Shown here one piece after another: positions 34,504 through 42,535 of a DNA stretch of 57,150 nt. This DNA is from Streptomyces albidus (ex Kaewkla and Franco 2022) (GTDB lineage Bacteria > Actinomycetota > Actinomycetes > Streptomycetales > Streptomycetaceae), in contig NZ_JACBXA010000012.1 of NCBI RefSeq assembly GCF_013870515.1, positions 1 through 57,150 of the forward strand, in the 5' to 3' direction. Both the position numbers and the translations under genes were made by a program. The notes beneath the pieces are model-generated. The model was not told the DNA's origin and did not search any database. It saw only the letters and a list, made by a program, of their open reading frames with translations. Within the stretch, counting starts at the first letter, position 1. Every line of letters begins with the position of its first letter.

Positions 34504-35505
34504 ATGCTCATGGACACCACCACCGCTCATGAGAACGGACGGCGTCGGATGCCGAAGCGGAACGTGTTCGAGACCGCAGACCTCGACGCCGGCCGCGAGT
34601 TCATGAACGCCGCCTACGGGACGAGCCTGCGCATGAGCGGCACGGAGGGCGACCAGCTGATCCGGCACGCCCGCTACGACTTCGGCCCGTTCTGCGTCGA
34701 CGACGTGACGCTGTCCATGGAGACCGGCTACGACGCCGACCCGCTGGAGTCCCTCGCGGTGGTCGAACCCCGGACCGGATGGGTGGAGCACCGCTGGGAA
34801 GGCGGCGGCGAACGCGTCGGCCCCGGCGAGATCGCGGTCATCGCACCGCCCGACCGGCCCTTCACCGCCCTCGCGCACAACCTGGACTTCGGCTCCGTCG
34901 TGCTGGACCAGTCCCTCCTCACGGAGGTCGCGGGCCTGGCCGAGGACCAGCCGGCCGACACCCTCCACTTCACCGGCCTGCAGCCCGCGTCTCCTGCTCT
35001 CGCGGACCACTGGCGCACCACCGTGGGCTATGTGCGCCGCGTCCTGGCCACCAGCCCCGAAGCCATGAGCGAACCGCTCGTGCTCGGAAACGTGGCCCGT
35101 ACGGTCGCGGCCGGCGCACTGGTCACGTTCCCCAACACCGGTGCGGGAGAGAGCACTTCGCAGGACGGCGGTGACGCCACGCCCGGCGCCGTGCGGAGGG
35201 CGGTCGCGTTCATCGAGGCGAACGCACACCTCGACATCGGACTCAGCGACATGGCCACCGCCGCCCGCGTCACCCCCCGCGCGCTCCAGATCGCCTTCGC
35301 CCGCCACCACGACACCGGGCCGTGGGGCTGTGTGACCCGCATCCGTCTGGACCGTGCGCACTTCGACCTGCTCGCGGCGGACCCCGACGACGACGCGACG
35401 GTGGCGGCCGTCGCCGCACGCTGGGGATTCGCGAAGTCCGCCAACTTCGCCGCGCGCTACCACGACGTCTACGGCGTCAGCCCGGAGAGCACCCTCGCGA
35501 TCTGA
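34504..35505 (+). CDS. AraC-family transcriptional regulator, divergent copy
   Basis: A 333-residue regulator with the same domain plan but lower similarity to its two neighbours. The effector half includes PFCVDDVTLSMETGYDADP and PGEIAVIAPPDRPF. The HTH half includes LDIGLSDMATAARVTPRALQIAFARHHD and AARWGFAKSANFAARYHDVYGVSPEST. Start candidates are ATG 34504, ATG 34510 and ATG 34549, none with a strong ribosome binding site. It begins 14 bases after the first AraC gene, so the two are probably cotranscribed, and it lies directly upstream of the molybdenum hydroxylase genes. Confidence 0.8.
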   Translation: MLMDTTTAHENGRRRMPKRNVFETADLDAGREFMNAAYGTSLRMSGTEGDQLIRHARYDFGPFCVDDVTLSMETGYDADPLESLAVVEPRTGWVEHRWEGGGERVGPGEIAVIAPPDRPFTALAHNLDFGSVVLDQSLLTEVAGLAEDQPADTLHFTGLQPASPALADHWRTTVGYVRRVLATSPEAMSEPLVLGNVARTVAAGALVTFPNTGAGESTSQDGGDATPGAVRRAVAFIEANAHLDIGLSDMATAARVTPRALQIAFARHHDTGPWGCVTRIRLDRAHFDLLAADPDDDATVAAVAARWGFAKSANFAARYHDVYGVSPESTLAI

Positions 35506-35716
35506 TTCCTGCCGGGTGCGACGCCGCCCGGCTCCACAGCACGCACCCTCGTGCGAACTATGCTGAATGCCGGTTTTGTGAAAATCGGACTCACGCGAGC
35601 GTGCGCACATGCACGAGGAACCGCGGGTTCGTCCCGCCGTGAACTCCGCACCCCTCAGCAGGGACCCGTCCGCAGCAAGGACGCCGCACAGGCGTTCCAA
35701 ACATCGGAGGAGACGC

Positions 35717-36316
35717 ATGGCCAAAGCGCTGAGCCGGCCGCGGCGCACGCAAGTCGTGGGGGACACGCCAATGGAGCTGTCCGTCAACGGCCGCCCGTAC
35801 AAGCTGTACCTCGACGCCAGGGTCACCCTGCTCGACGCGCTCCGCGACCACATGGGCCTGACCGGGACCAAGAAGGGCTGCGACCAGGGTGCGTGCGGGG
35901 CGTGCACCGTACACGTCAACGGCCGTCGCGTGCTGTCCTGTCTGACCCTGGCCGCCCAGTGCGACGACCAGGAGGTCACCACGATCGAGGGCCTCGCAGG
36001 CGCCGAGGGACCGCACCCGTTGCAGGAGTCCTTCGTGCGTCACGACGGCTTCCAGTGCGGCTTCTGCACACCGGGCCAGATCATGTCGGCGGTCGCCTTG
36101 ATCCAGGAGGGCCGTGCGGGCTCGGACGACGACGTCCGCGAGTACATGAGCGGCAACCTCTGCCGCTGCGGCGCGTACGCGAACATCGTCGCCGCCATCC
36201 GTGAGGTGGCGTCAGCGGACGGTGCGTCGGCTGGCAGGACGTCGGCAGACGGTGCGTCAGCAGGCAGCGCGTCAGCAGCCAGGGCACCCCGGGGAGGCAC
36301 CGATGCTTCCCTTTGA
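35717..36316 (+). CDS. molybdenum hydroxylase, 2Fe-2S subunit (PaoA/XdhC-type)
   Basis: A 199-residue iron-sulphur subunit of a xanthine dehydrogenase/aldehyde oxidoreductase. Cys55, 60, 63 and 75 (GCDQGACGACTV, VLSC) bind the plant-type [2Fe-2S] cluster. Cys114, 117, 149 and 151 (CGFCTPGQ, NLCRCG) bind the second. It passes electrons between the Mo centre and FAD. There is no Tat signal, so unlike E. coli PaoA it should stay in the cytoplasm. After residue 165 comes a repetitive Ser/Ala/Gly tail (SADGASAG units) not seen in the core family. GGAGGAG precedes the ATG. The 3' end overlaps the next gene by 14 bases. Confidence 0.9.
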   Translation: MAKALSRPRRTQVVGDTPMELSVNGRPYKLYLDARVTLLDALRDHMGLTGTKKGCDQGACGACTVHVNGRRVLSCLTLAAQCDDQEVTTIEGLAGAEGPHPLQESFVRHDGFQCGFCTPGQIMSAVALIQEGRAGSDDDVREYMSGNLCRCGAYANIVAAIREVASADGASAGRTSADGASAGSASAARAPRGGTDASL

Positions 36317-37292
36317 CTACGCCCGCGCCACCGACGTGGACGAGGCCGTGAACCTGCTCGCCGCAGACACGAACGCGTCCTACCTGGCGGGCGGAACGAC
36401 ACAGCTCGACCTCATGAAGGACGGCGTGCTCGCGCCCGAGCGGCTGGTCGACATCACACGCCTCCCGATGCGCGGCATCACCCGCGACGACGACGGCCTG
36501 CACGTCGCGGCGCTCACGACGATGGAGGAGCTGGCGGCCGACTCCACGGTCGTCGAGGACTTCCCCCTCGTCCGCCAGGCGCTGCTGCTCGGTGCCTCCA
36601 CCCAGCTGCGGAACATGGCGACGATCGGCGGCAACCTCCTCCAGCGCGCCCGTTGCCGCTACTTCCGCGATCCCGGGGTGGCCGAATGCAACAAGCGCGA
36701 GCCCGGATCCGGATGCGCCGCCGTCGCCGACAGCGCGAGGATGCACGCGATCCTGGGCGTCAGCGAGCGCTGCGTCGCGCTGCACGCCTCCGACCTCGCC
36801 GTCGCACTGGTCGCCCTGGACGCGGTGGTCCATCTCCAGGGGATGTCCGGGCGCCGCAGCGTTCCCCTGACGCAGTTCTACCGGGAGGCGCGCACCAGCC
36901 CCGACGTCGAGAACGTCCTCGTGCACGGCGAACTGATCACCGGCGTCACCATCCCGTTCCTGCCGGCCACCGCGACCTCGGGCTACCTCAAGGTCCGCGA
37001 CCGCGCCTCGTACGAGTTCGCGCTGGCCTCGGCAGCCGTCGCGCTCGTGACGCAGGACGGGACGATCGGCCAGGCCCGGGTCGCGCTCGGCGGTGTCGGG
37101 TCCAAGCCGTGGCGCTCGCTGGAGGCCGAACAGGTCCTCACCGACGCACCGGCGAACGAGGAGACCTTCCGTGAGGCTGCGGCCGCCGCGGTGCAGGGGG
37201 CATGGACGCTCCCCGGCACGGCCTTCAAGGTCGAACTCGCCCAGCGCACCCTCGTAAGGGCCCTGCGGAACATCTCGGGAGTCGCACAGTGA
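36303..37292 (+). CDS. molybdenum hydroxylase, FAD subunit with 4Fe-4S site (PaoB-type)
   Basis: A 329-residue FAD-binding subunit. The family FAD motifs are YLAGGTTQLDLMK and STQLRNMATIGGNLLQR. Residues 118-138 (RCRYFRDP, CNKREPGSGC) with Cys157 provide four cysteines, the arrangement that carries an extra [4Fe-4S] cluster in PaoB-type subunits. The subunit passes electrons from the Fe/S chain to an acceptor. GGGGAGG lies 5 bases before the ATG, which is inside the previous gene. It overlaps the next gene by 4 bases (GTGA). Confidence 0.9.
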   Translation: MLPFDYARATDVDEAVNLLAADTNASYLAGGTTQLDLMKDGVLAPERLVDITRLPMRGITRDDDGLHVAALTTMEELAADSTVVEDFPLVRQALLLGASTQLRNMATIGGNLLQRARCRYFRDPGVAECNKREPGSGCAAVADSARMHAILGVSERCVALHASDLAVALVALDAVVHLQGMSGRRSVPLTQFYREARTSPDVENVLVHGELITGVTIPFLPATATSGYLKVRDRASYEFALASAAVALVTQDGTIGQARVALGGVGSKPWRSLEAEQVLTDAPANEETFREAAAAAVQGAWTLPGTAFKVELAQRTLVRALRNISGVAQ

Positions 37293-39496
37293 GCCTCGTG
37301 GAAGCCCCTCCCGCCATCGGAGCAGGAATCGACCGCGTCGACGGCGCGCGGAAGACGGCCGGCGCCGCCGCCTACCCCAGTGACTTCGACGTCCACGGGC
37401 AGGCGCACGCCGCCCTCCTCCAGAGCACGGTCGCCGCCGGACGCATCACCGCGATCGACACCGCCGAGGCCGAGGCCGCCCCCGGCGTGCTGACGGTCAT
37501 CACCCACCGCAACACGCCACGGCTCCCCGACGGTCCGGCCACCGACATCGGCACCTCGCCCCCGGCTCCCCTCCAGGACGAGCGCATCCTCCACCACGGA
37601 CAGCACGTCGCCGTGGTCGTCGCGGAGACGAGGGAGCAGGCGGTGGCGGCCACGCGCCTGATCAAGGTCACCTACGACGCGAGCGAGCCCGTCACGCGGT
37701 TCGACGATCCGCGTGCCGAGCGCGTGGACGACCCCTGGGGCATGGACTCCGAGCGCGGGGCCGTCGAGGAAGCGCTGGCCTCCGCGGACGTGAAGGTCTC
37801 GGCCACCTACACCACGCCCGACAACACCAACAATCCGCTGGGCCTCTTCGCGACGCTGGCCGTCTGGGACCGGAACACGCTCACCGTGCACGACACCACC
37901 CAGTGGCCGACCATGGCCCGCGCGACCCTGGCCAAGGTCTTCGACGTGCCCGAGAGCGCCGTGCGCGTGCTCGCCCCGTACGTCGGCGGTGCCTTCGGCA
38001 GCGGGCTGCGCGTGTGGCAGCACGTCATCCTGACGGTGCTCGCGGCACGCATGACGGGGCGGCCGGTCAAGCTGGTCCTGACCCGGCCTCAGATGTTCAC
38101 CTCGGTCGGGCACCGCCCCAGCGGCGTCCAGCACATCACCATCGGCGCGAAGCGGAGCGGTGAGCTGGTGGCGATCGACCACCGCTCCACCTCCTCCGTG
38201 GCCATGGAGGACGACGACTTCGAGCCGCTGGCCGCGTCGTCGGCGGTCGCCTACGCCTGCCCCAGCGTGATCACCAGGGACGGCCAGGTCCGCCTGAACA
38301 TCTCCAACCCGACCTCCATGCGCGCACCCGCCGAGGGCCAGGGCAACTTCGCCCTCGAGTCGGCGTTCGACGAACTCGCCCACACCCTCGGCATCGACCC
38401 GCTCGAACTCCGCCTGCGCAACTACGCCGAGCGCCACCCGGTGAGCGGCATGCCCTGGTCGAGCAAGGCGCTCCGGGAGTGCTACGAGGCCGGCGCAGAG
38501 AGGTTCGGCTGGTCCCGTCGCGACCCCGCGCCGCGCTCCATGCGGGACGGCGACGAGCTCATCGGGTACGGCATGGCAGGCGTCGGCTATCCCTGGTACG
38601 CGGTGCCCTGCCGTGCGCGGGCGACCGTCAACGCCGACGGCAGCGCCTTCGTCCGCAGCGCCGCCACCGACATCGGGACCGGTACGTACACGGTGATGAC
38701 GCAGGTGTCCGCCGACGTCCTCGGCATCGCGCTCGACCGCGTCCGCTTCGACCTCGGCGACTCGGACATGCCGCCCTCCCCGCAGGCGGGCGGCTCGGGG
38801 CTGACGGGTGCGCTGGCCACGGCAGTCCGGGACGCGTGCCTCGGTGTCGTGCGGCGCGTACTGGACCTGGTGAGTGAGGACGCCGGGTCGCCGCTGCGGG
38901 GGTGCGCGCTCGAGGACGTGATCGTGGGCAACGGCCGTATCCACCGCCGCGACCGTCCGGACGAAGGCGAGTCGTACGCCGACATCCTGACCCGGCACGG
39001 CCGGCAGGAGATGACCGTGGACGGGGCCAGCGCACCGGGCGATCCCTCAGCCCTGGGCATGGCGTTCGCGGGAGCGTTCGGCGCCAAGTTCGTGGAGGTC
39101 CGCGTCGACGCCGACCTCGGCGTCATCCGCGTGGCCCGCGTGGTCTCGGCGATCGACGGCGGCCGGATCCTCAACGAGAAGACCGCCCGCAGCCAGATCA
39201 TCGGCGGGACGGTCGGCGGCATCGGGCAGGCGCTGTTCGAGGAGACCGTCACCGACGCCCGTACGGGCCGCATCGCGAACGCGACCTTCGGCGACTACCT
39301 CATCCCGGTCAACGCCGACGTGGCGGACCTGGACGTCCTCTTCGTGGGAGAGCCGGACCGGGCAACGCCGCTGGGCACCAAGGGAGTCGGCGAGATCGGC
39401 CTGGTCGGTGTCGCGGCGGCGATCGCGAACGCGGTCCACCACGCCACGGGCATCCGCATCCGCTCCCTGCCGATCACACTCGACGAACTCCTCTGA
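37289..39496 (+). CDS. molybdenum hydroxylase, molybdopterin catalytic subunit (PaoC-type)
   Basis: A 735-residue catalytic subunit that binds the Mo-pterin cofactor and oxidises aldehydes or N-heterocycles with water as oxygen source. Markers are RVDGARKTAGAAAYPSDF at the start, YVGGAFGSGLRVWQHV, NPTSMRAPAEGQGNFALES, GTGTYTVMTQVSADVLG, and GTKGVGEIGLVG near the end, whose Glu (about 702) is the catalytic base. The GTG start overlaps the FAD gene. No XdhC-like maturation factor is present in this window, so Mo insertion must be served from elsewhere. A strong terminator follows at 39576-39610. Confidence 0.9.
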   Translation: MSLVEAPPAIGAGIDRVDGARKTAGAAAYPSDFDVHGQAHAALLQSTVAAGRITAIDTAEAEAAPGVLTVITHRNTPRLPDGPATDIGTSPPAPLQDERILHHGQHVAVVVAETREQAVAATRLIKVTYDASEPVTRFDDPRAERVDDPWGMDSERGAVEEALASADVKVSATYTTPDNTNNPLGLFATLAVWDRNTLTVHDTTQWPTMARATLAKVFDVPESAVRVLAPYVGGAFGSGLRVWQHVILTVLAARMTGRPVKLVLTRPQMFTSVGHRPSGVQHITIGAKRSGELVAIDHRSTSSVAMEDDDFEPLAASSAVAYACPSVITRDGQVRLNISNPTSMRAPAEGQGNFALESAFDELAHTLGIDPLELRLRNYAERHPVSGMPWSSKALRECYEAGAERFGWSRRDPAPRSMRDGDELIGYGMAGVGYPWYAVPCRARATVNADGSAFVRSAATDIGTGTYTVMTQVSADVLGIALDRVRFDLGDSDMPPSPQAGGSGLTGALATAVRDACLGVVRRVLDLVSEDAGSPLRGCALEDVIVGNGRIHRRDRPDEGESYADILTRHGRQEMTVDGASAPGDPSALGMAFAGAFGAKFVEVRVDADLGVIRVARVVSAIDGGRILNEKTARSQIIGGTVGGIGQALFEETVTDARTGRIANATFGDYLIPVNADVADLDVLFVGEPDRATPLGTKGVGEIGLVGVAAAIANAVHHATGIRIRSLPITLDELL

Positions 39497-39575
39497 CGGC
39501 CGGGGCGTTTTCCGCGGCAGCCTGCTCCACGACGGCGGAGACGGCGAACGCTGCAAGCGCTCCCAGCCGAGCCGC

Positions 39576-39610
39576 GAAGAAGCCCCGGGCAGGCGACCCG
39601 GGGCTTCTTC
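39576..39610. terminator. 14-bp perfect hairpin between convergent genes
   Basis: GAAGAAGCCCCGGG and CCCGGGGCTTCTTC pair perfectly around a 7-base loop. The hairpin ends with TTCTTC and lies between the Mo hydroxylase operon and the convergent lamin-tail gene. It should stop transcription from both sides. Confidence 0.8.
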
Positions 39611-39644
39611 TTGCGCTGTCACACCAGTCGGGCGGACCCGCTGG

Positions 39645-40097
39645 TCAGCACATCTTGTAGTCGACGCGGGCGGAGTTGTACGAGCAGGAGTCCCGCAGGG
39701 AACCGGTGGGCCTGTAGAGCGAGGCCTTGTCCTTGTCGTTGTTCCAGACGTACCAGGAGCGCCCCATGTAGAGGTGGCCCGCGGACTTGCTGCCCTTGCC
39801 GGTGTGGACCTTCACGGTCTTGCCCGCACTGATCCGGTACGAGGGGAAGTCGTAGCGGTGGCCGGTCGAGTCCTTGAGGGAGTGGCCCTGCATCTGGAAC
39901 GCCGAGCCGGTGGAGTTCTTGATCTGCACGTACTCGGCGTTGAGGCTGCTGCTGCCGCCACGGTCGCTGCCCGGGCTGTCGTAGTACACCTTGTAGATGT
40001 AGACGGAGCCGGCGGCCTGAGCCTGCGCCGGGACCAGCGCGACGCCGGCCAGACAAGCCACTGCGACGGTGGCGGCTGCGGTACGCATCTTGGGCAT
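39645..40097 (-). CDS. secreted lamin-tail (LTD) domain protein
   Basis: A 150-residue exported protein. The signal AAATVAVACLAGVALVPAQAQA is cut near residue 29, leaving essentially one lamin-tail domain: VYIYKVYYDSPGSD, LNAEYVQIKNSTGSAFQMQGHSLKDSTGHRYDF, GKTVKVHTGKG, YVWNNDKDKASLY. LTD proteins are small extracellular beta-sandwiches, often fused to nucleases or adhesins; here the domain stands alone. Two cysteines near the C-terminus (SCSYN, KMC) may pair. It lies inside the interval bounded by the two duplicated AraC genes. Confidence 0.85.
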   Translation of the reverse strand: MPKMRTAAATVAVACLAGVALVPAQAQAAGSVYIYKVYYDSPGSDRGGSSSLNAEYVQIKNSTGSAFQMQGHSLKDSTGHRYDFPSYRISAGKTVKVHTGKGSKSAGHLYMGRSWYVWNNDKDKASLYRPTGSLRDSCSYNSARVDYKMC

Positions 40098-40537
40098 GTT
40101 CGTCCTCGGTTTCGGGCCGGACTCCCCCCACAGGATCCGGCAGGCGCTCAGAGTACGGCTTGATTGAGTCTTCAAGGACTCTGGTTACGAAACCAGGACA
40201 TAAAGCGATATCCACCACGCCGGTCATGAAGTCGGCCGGGCGGGCCGGGAGTTGCTGCGGCGGGGCGCACAGGATGCGATTCGCCGGGCCGCCGTCGTCG
40301 GTCTCCCGCCGCGCGGTGCATCCGGGACCGGCACACGGCGACCGCAGACGGCGTCTGAGAATCCCTCCGGCCGGCCTCGGTCCCGTCCGCGGTCCGTGGG
40401 CCACAGCCGGGACCCGGAAGGTGCCCGCGGGGCGCTCTCGCGCCTCCGTCCGCAGGTCGGTGCAGGTTCCGGCGAGGAGTACGGTCGAAGGAGTAGGTCT
40501 GTTGCAGGTTCAGCCACCGCTGGATCGGGAGGCGATC

Positions 40538-41506
40538 ATGTCGGTCGAAATCGAGCGGCTGCCGGTGGAGCGGTCCAGGTTCGGTACGTCGGACCCGGGC
40601 GCCGCGGAAGTCCTGAGTGCGCAAATGTACGGCGCCCACCGGCCGAGGTACGGGCCGACCGAGGACTTCACCTTCGACGGCCGACGTACGACCGCGGGGA
40701 GCATGAGCCTGGATCACCTCGTGCATTCGAGCATGAGTATCGAGTGCGCTCCTCTGGACTACCTGATGTTCATCTTCGTCACCGGAGGCAGCCTCACGAT
40801 CGCAACAGGTGATTCGGAGACCCGGCTGCGCATCGGTGACACAGCCGTGTGCCCGGCGGGCGTACCCCTGTCGATCAGCTGGGACCGCCTCAGCAAGGAA
40901 GTCATCTCGGTGCCCGTTCAGGCCGCCGAGCAGGCTGCAGCCGAGTACGGCGGCAGCGAGAAGATCGACTTCGTCGGGACGACACCGGTCTCCCCCGCGA
41001 TGGACCGGTTCTGGCGCTCCACGGTCGGATTCGTCGCCAACCAGCTGGAGACTCCCGACAGCCCGCTGTCCGAGCCGCTGGTCTACGCCCAGACACTCAA
41101 CCTGCTCGGCGCGGCGGCGGTGAAGACGTTCCCGAACACCACCATGACGGCCGACTACCAGCCCGGCCCCGGCAAGGTCGCGCCGGCTGCGATGCGGCGA
41201 GCTGTCTCGTACATCGAGGCGAACGCCCACCGTCCACTCACCCTTGCCGACATCGCCGCAGACGTGTCCGTCTCACCACCTGCTCTGCAGCAGAGCTTCG
41301 TCCGCCAGTACGGCACCAGCCCCCTGGGTTACCTGCACCGCGTCCGACTCGAGCGTGCCCGCCGCGACCTCCAGGTCGCCGACCCGGCCAGCGGTGCGAC
41401 GGTCAGCTCCGTAGCCACCCGGTGGGGCTTCCCCAACCCCGGGAAGTTCTCCGCGAATTACCACGACGTGTTCGGGCAGCCGCCCAGCCACGCCTTGCGC
41501 GCCTGA
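40538..41506 (+). CDS. AraC-family transcriptional regulator, duplicate 2
   Basis: A 322-residue regulator closely similar to the protein at 33515-34489 along its whole length. Shared text includes FVGT-PVSPAMDRFWRSTVGFV, QLETPDSPLS, AQTLNLLGAAAV, FPNTTMTADY and ATRWGF. The N-terminal half is an AraC-binding-like cupin, the C-terminal 100 residues a double HTH ending GQPPSHALRA. GGGAGG lies 5 bases before ATG 40538. The conserved leader (GGAGTAC, TCGAA, AGGTCT) shows that the promoter was duplicated with the gene. Confidence 0.85.
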   Translation: MSVEIERLPVERSRFGTSDPGAAEVLSAQMYGAHRPRYGPTEDFTFDGRRTTAGSMSLDHLVHSSMSIECAPLDYLMFIFVTGGSLTIATGDSETRLRIGDTAVCPAGVPLSISWDRLSKEVISVPVQAAEQAAAEYGGSEKIDFVGTTPVSPAMDRFWRSTVGFVANQLETPDSPLSEPLVYAQTLNLLGAAAVKTFPNTTMTADYQPGPGKVAPAAMRRAVSYIEANAHRPLTLADIAADVSVSPPALQQSFVRQYGTSPLGYLHRVRLERARRDLQVADPASGATVSSVATRWGFPNPGKFSANYHDVFGQPPSHALRA

Positions 41507-41657
41507 GCCCGCATCGCCTGACCCCCGCGTTCTCGACGTACGGCGCGATGCGAGGGCGACGCACTCAACACCCCGCACCGACGCGGAACTTGATCACTGC
41601 GAGATGCCGTGAGCAAGAGGGCTGACCTGGCCGGGAGCATGTGCTGAACTCGTCGCC

Positions 41658-42422
41658 ATGGAGTACTCCAGATTCCTCGACTGCCTCGCGGCGGACTTCT
41701 CCCGCCTTCGCGCCGTCGCTTCGACCGACCTCACCGCAGCGGTGCCGAGCTGCCCCGGCTGGACCGTCGCCGACCTGACCCGTCACGTCGGCGAGGTCTA
41801 CCTGCACAAGACCCTGGCCATGCGCGAGGGCGCCGAGCCCGACCCGTGGCCGCCGGGCGAGCTCGCCGACGAGGAGCCGCTCGCGCTGCTCGACCGGGCG
41901 TACGCCGGGCTGACCGAGGAGTTCGCCGCCCGCAAGCCGGAGGACCCGGCGGGCTCCTGGTACACCCCTGATCAGACCGTCGGCTTCTGGATCCGGCGCA
42001 TGGCGCAGGAGACGGTCGTCCACCGCATCGACGCCGAACTCGGCGCCGGGCAGCCGGTCGCACCGGTCCCGGCGGACCTCGCCGTCGACGGCATCGACGA
42101 ACTGCTCAAGGTCTTCGTCGCGTACGGCGTGGCCGAGTGGGGCGAATACTTCACCGACATCCTGGACGGCTCGCCCGGTCGTACGTTCCTGGTGCGCACG
42201 GACGGAGCGGCATGGCGAGTGCGGACCGGCCCGGGGCTGTTCGCTGTCGAGAGCGGCGCCGGCGACGACAGCGCCGACGTGACCGTGAGCGGCACGCCGA
42301 CGGCCGTACTCCGCCGGTTGTGGAACCGGGAGGGCGCCGGCGAACCGGACGGTGTGGAGGTCGAGGGCGCTCCGGAGGCGGTCGAGGAGCTGCGGCGCTG
42401 CATCGTCATGGCGAGCCAATGA
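41658..42422 (+). CDS. maleylpyruvate isomerase family (MDMPI, DinB-like) protein
   Basis: A 254-residue protein of the mycothiol-dependent maleylpyruvate isomerase superfamily. The N-terminal DinB-like bundle shows VPSCPGWTVADLTRHVGEVYLHK and IRRMAQETVVHRIDAELG, whose histidines are the usual divalent metal ligands. The C-terminal MDMPI_C domain has ADVTVSGTPTAVLRRLWNR. Members catalyse mycothiol- or metal-dependent reactions; most are uncharacterised. No good ribosome binding site is visible. It is convergent with the UvrA-like gene. Confidence 0.8.
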   Translation: MEYSRFLDCLAADFSRLRAVASTDLTAAVPSCPGWTVADLTRHVGEVYLHKTLAMREGAEPDPWPPGELADEEPLALLDRAYAGLTEEFAARKPEDPAGSWYTPDQTVGFWIRRMAQETVVHRIDAELGAGQPVAPVPADLAVDGIDELLKVFVAYGVAEWGEYFTDILDGSPGRTFLVRTDGAAWRVRTGPGLFAVESGAGDDSADVTVSGTPTAVLRRLWNREGAGEPDGVEVEGAPEAVEELRRCIVMASQ

Positions 42423-42535
42423 GCCGCCAGGCCAGTGAGCCGGTGACGTGGAGCCGGTCCTTCGCCCGGCGGCAGCCGGGATGCGACTGAGCGCGGGATC
42501 CGCCTGCCCGGTGCGGCCGGGGGACGCCCCAGCGC

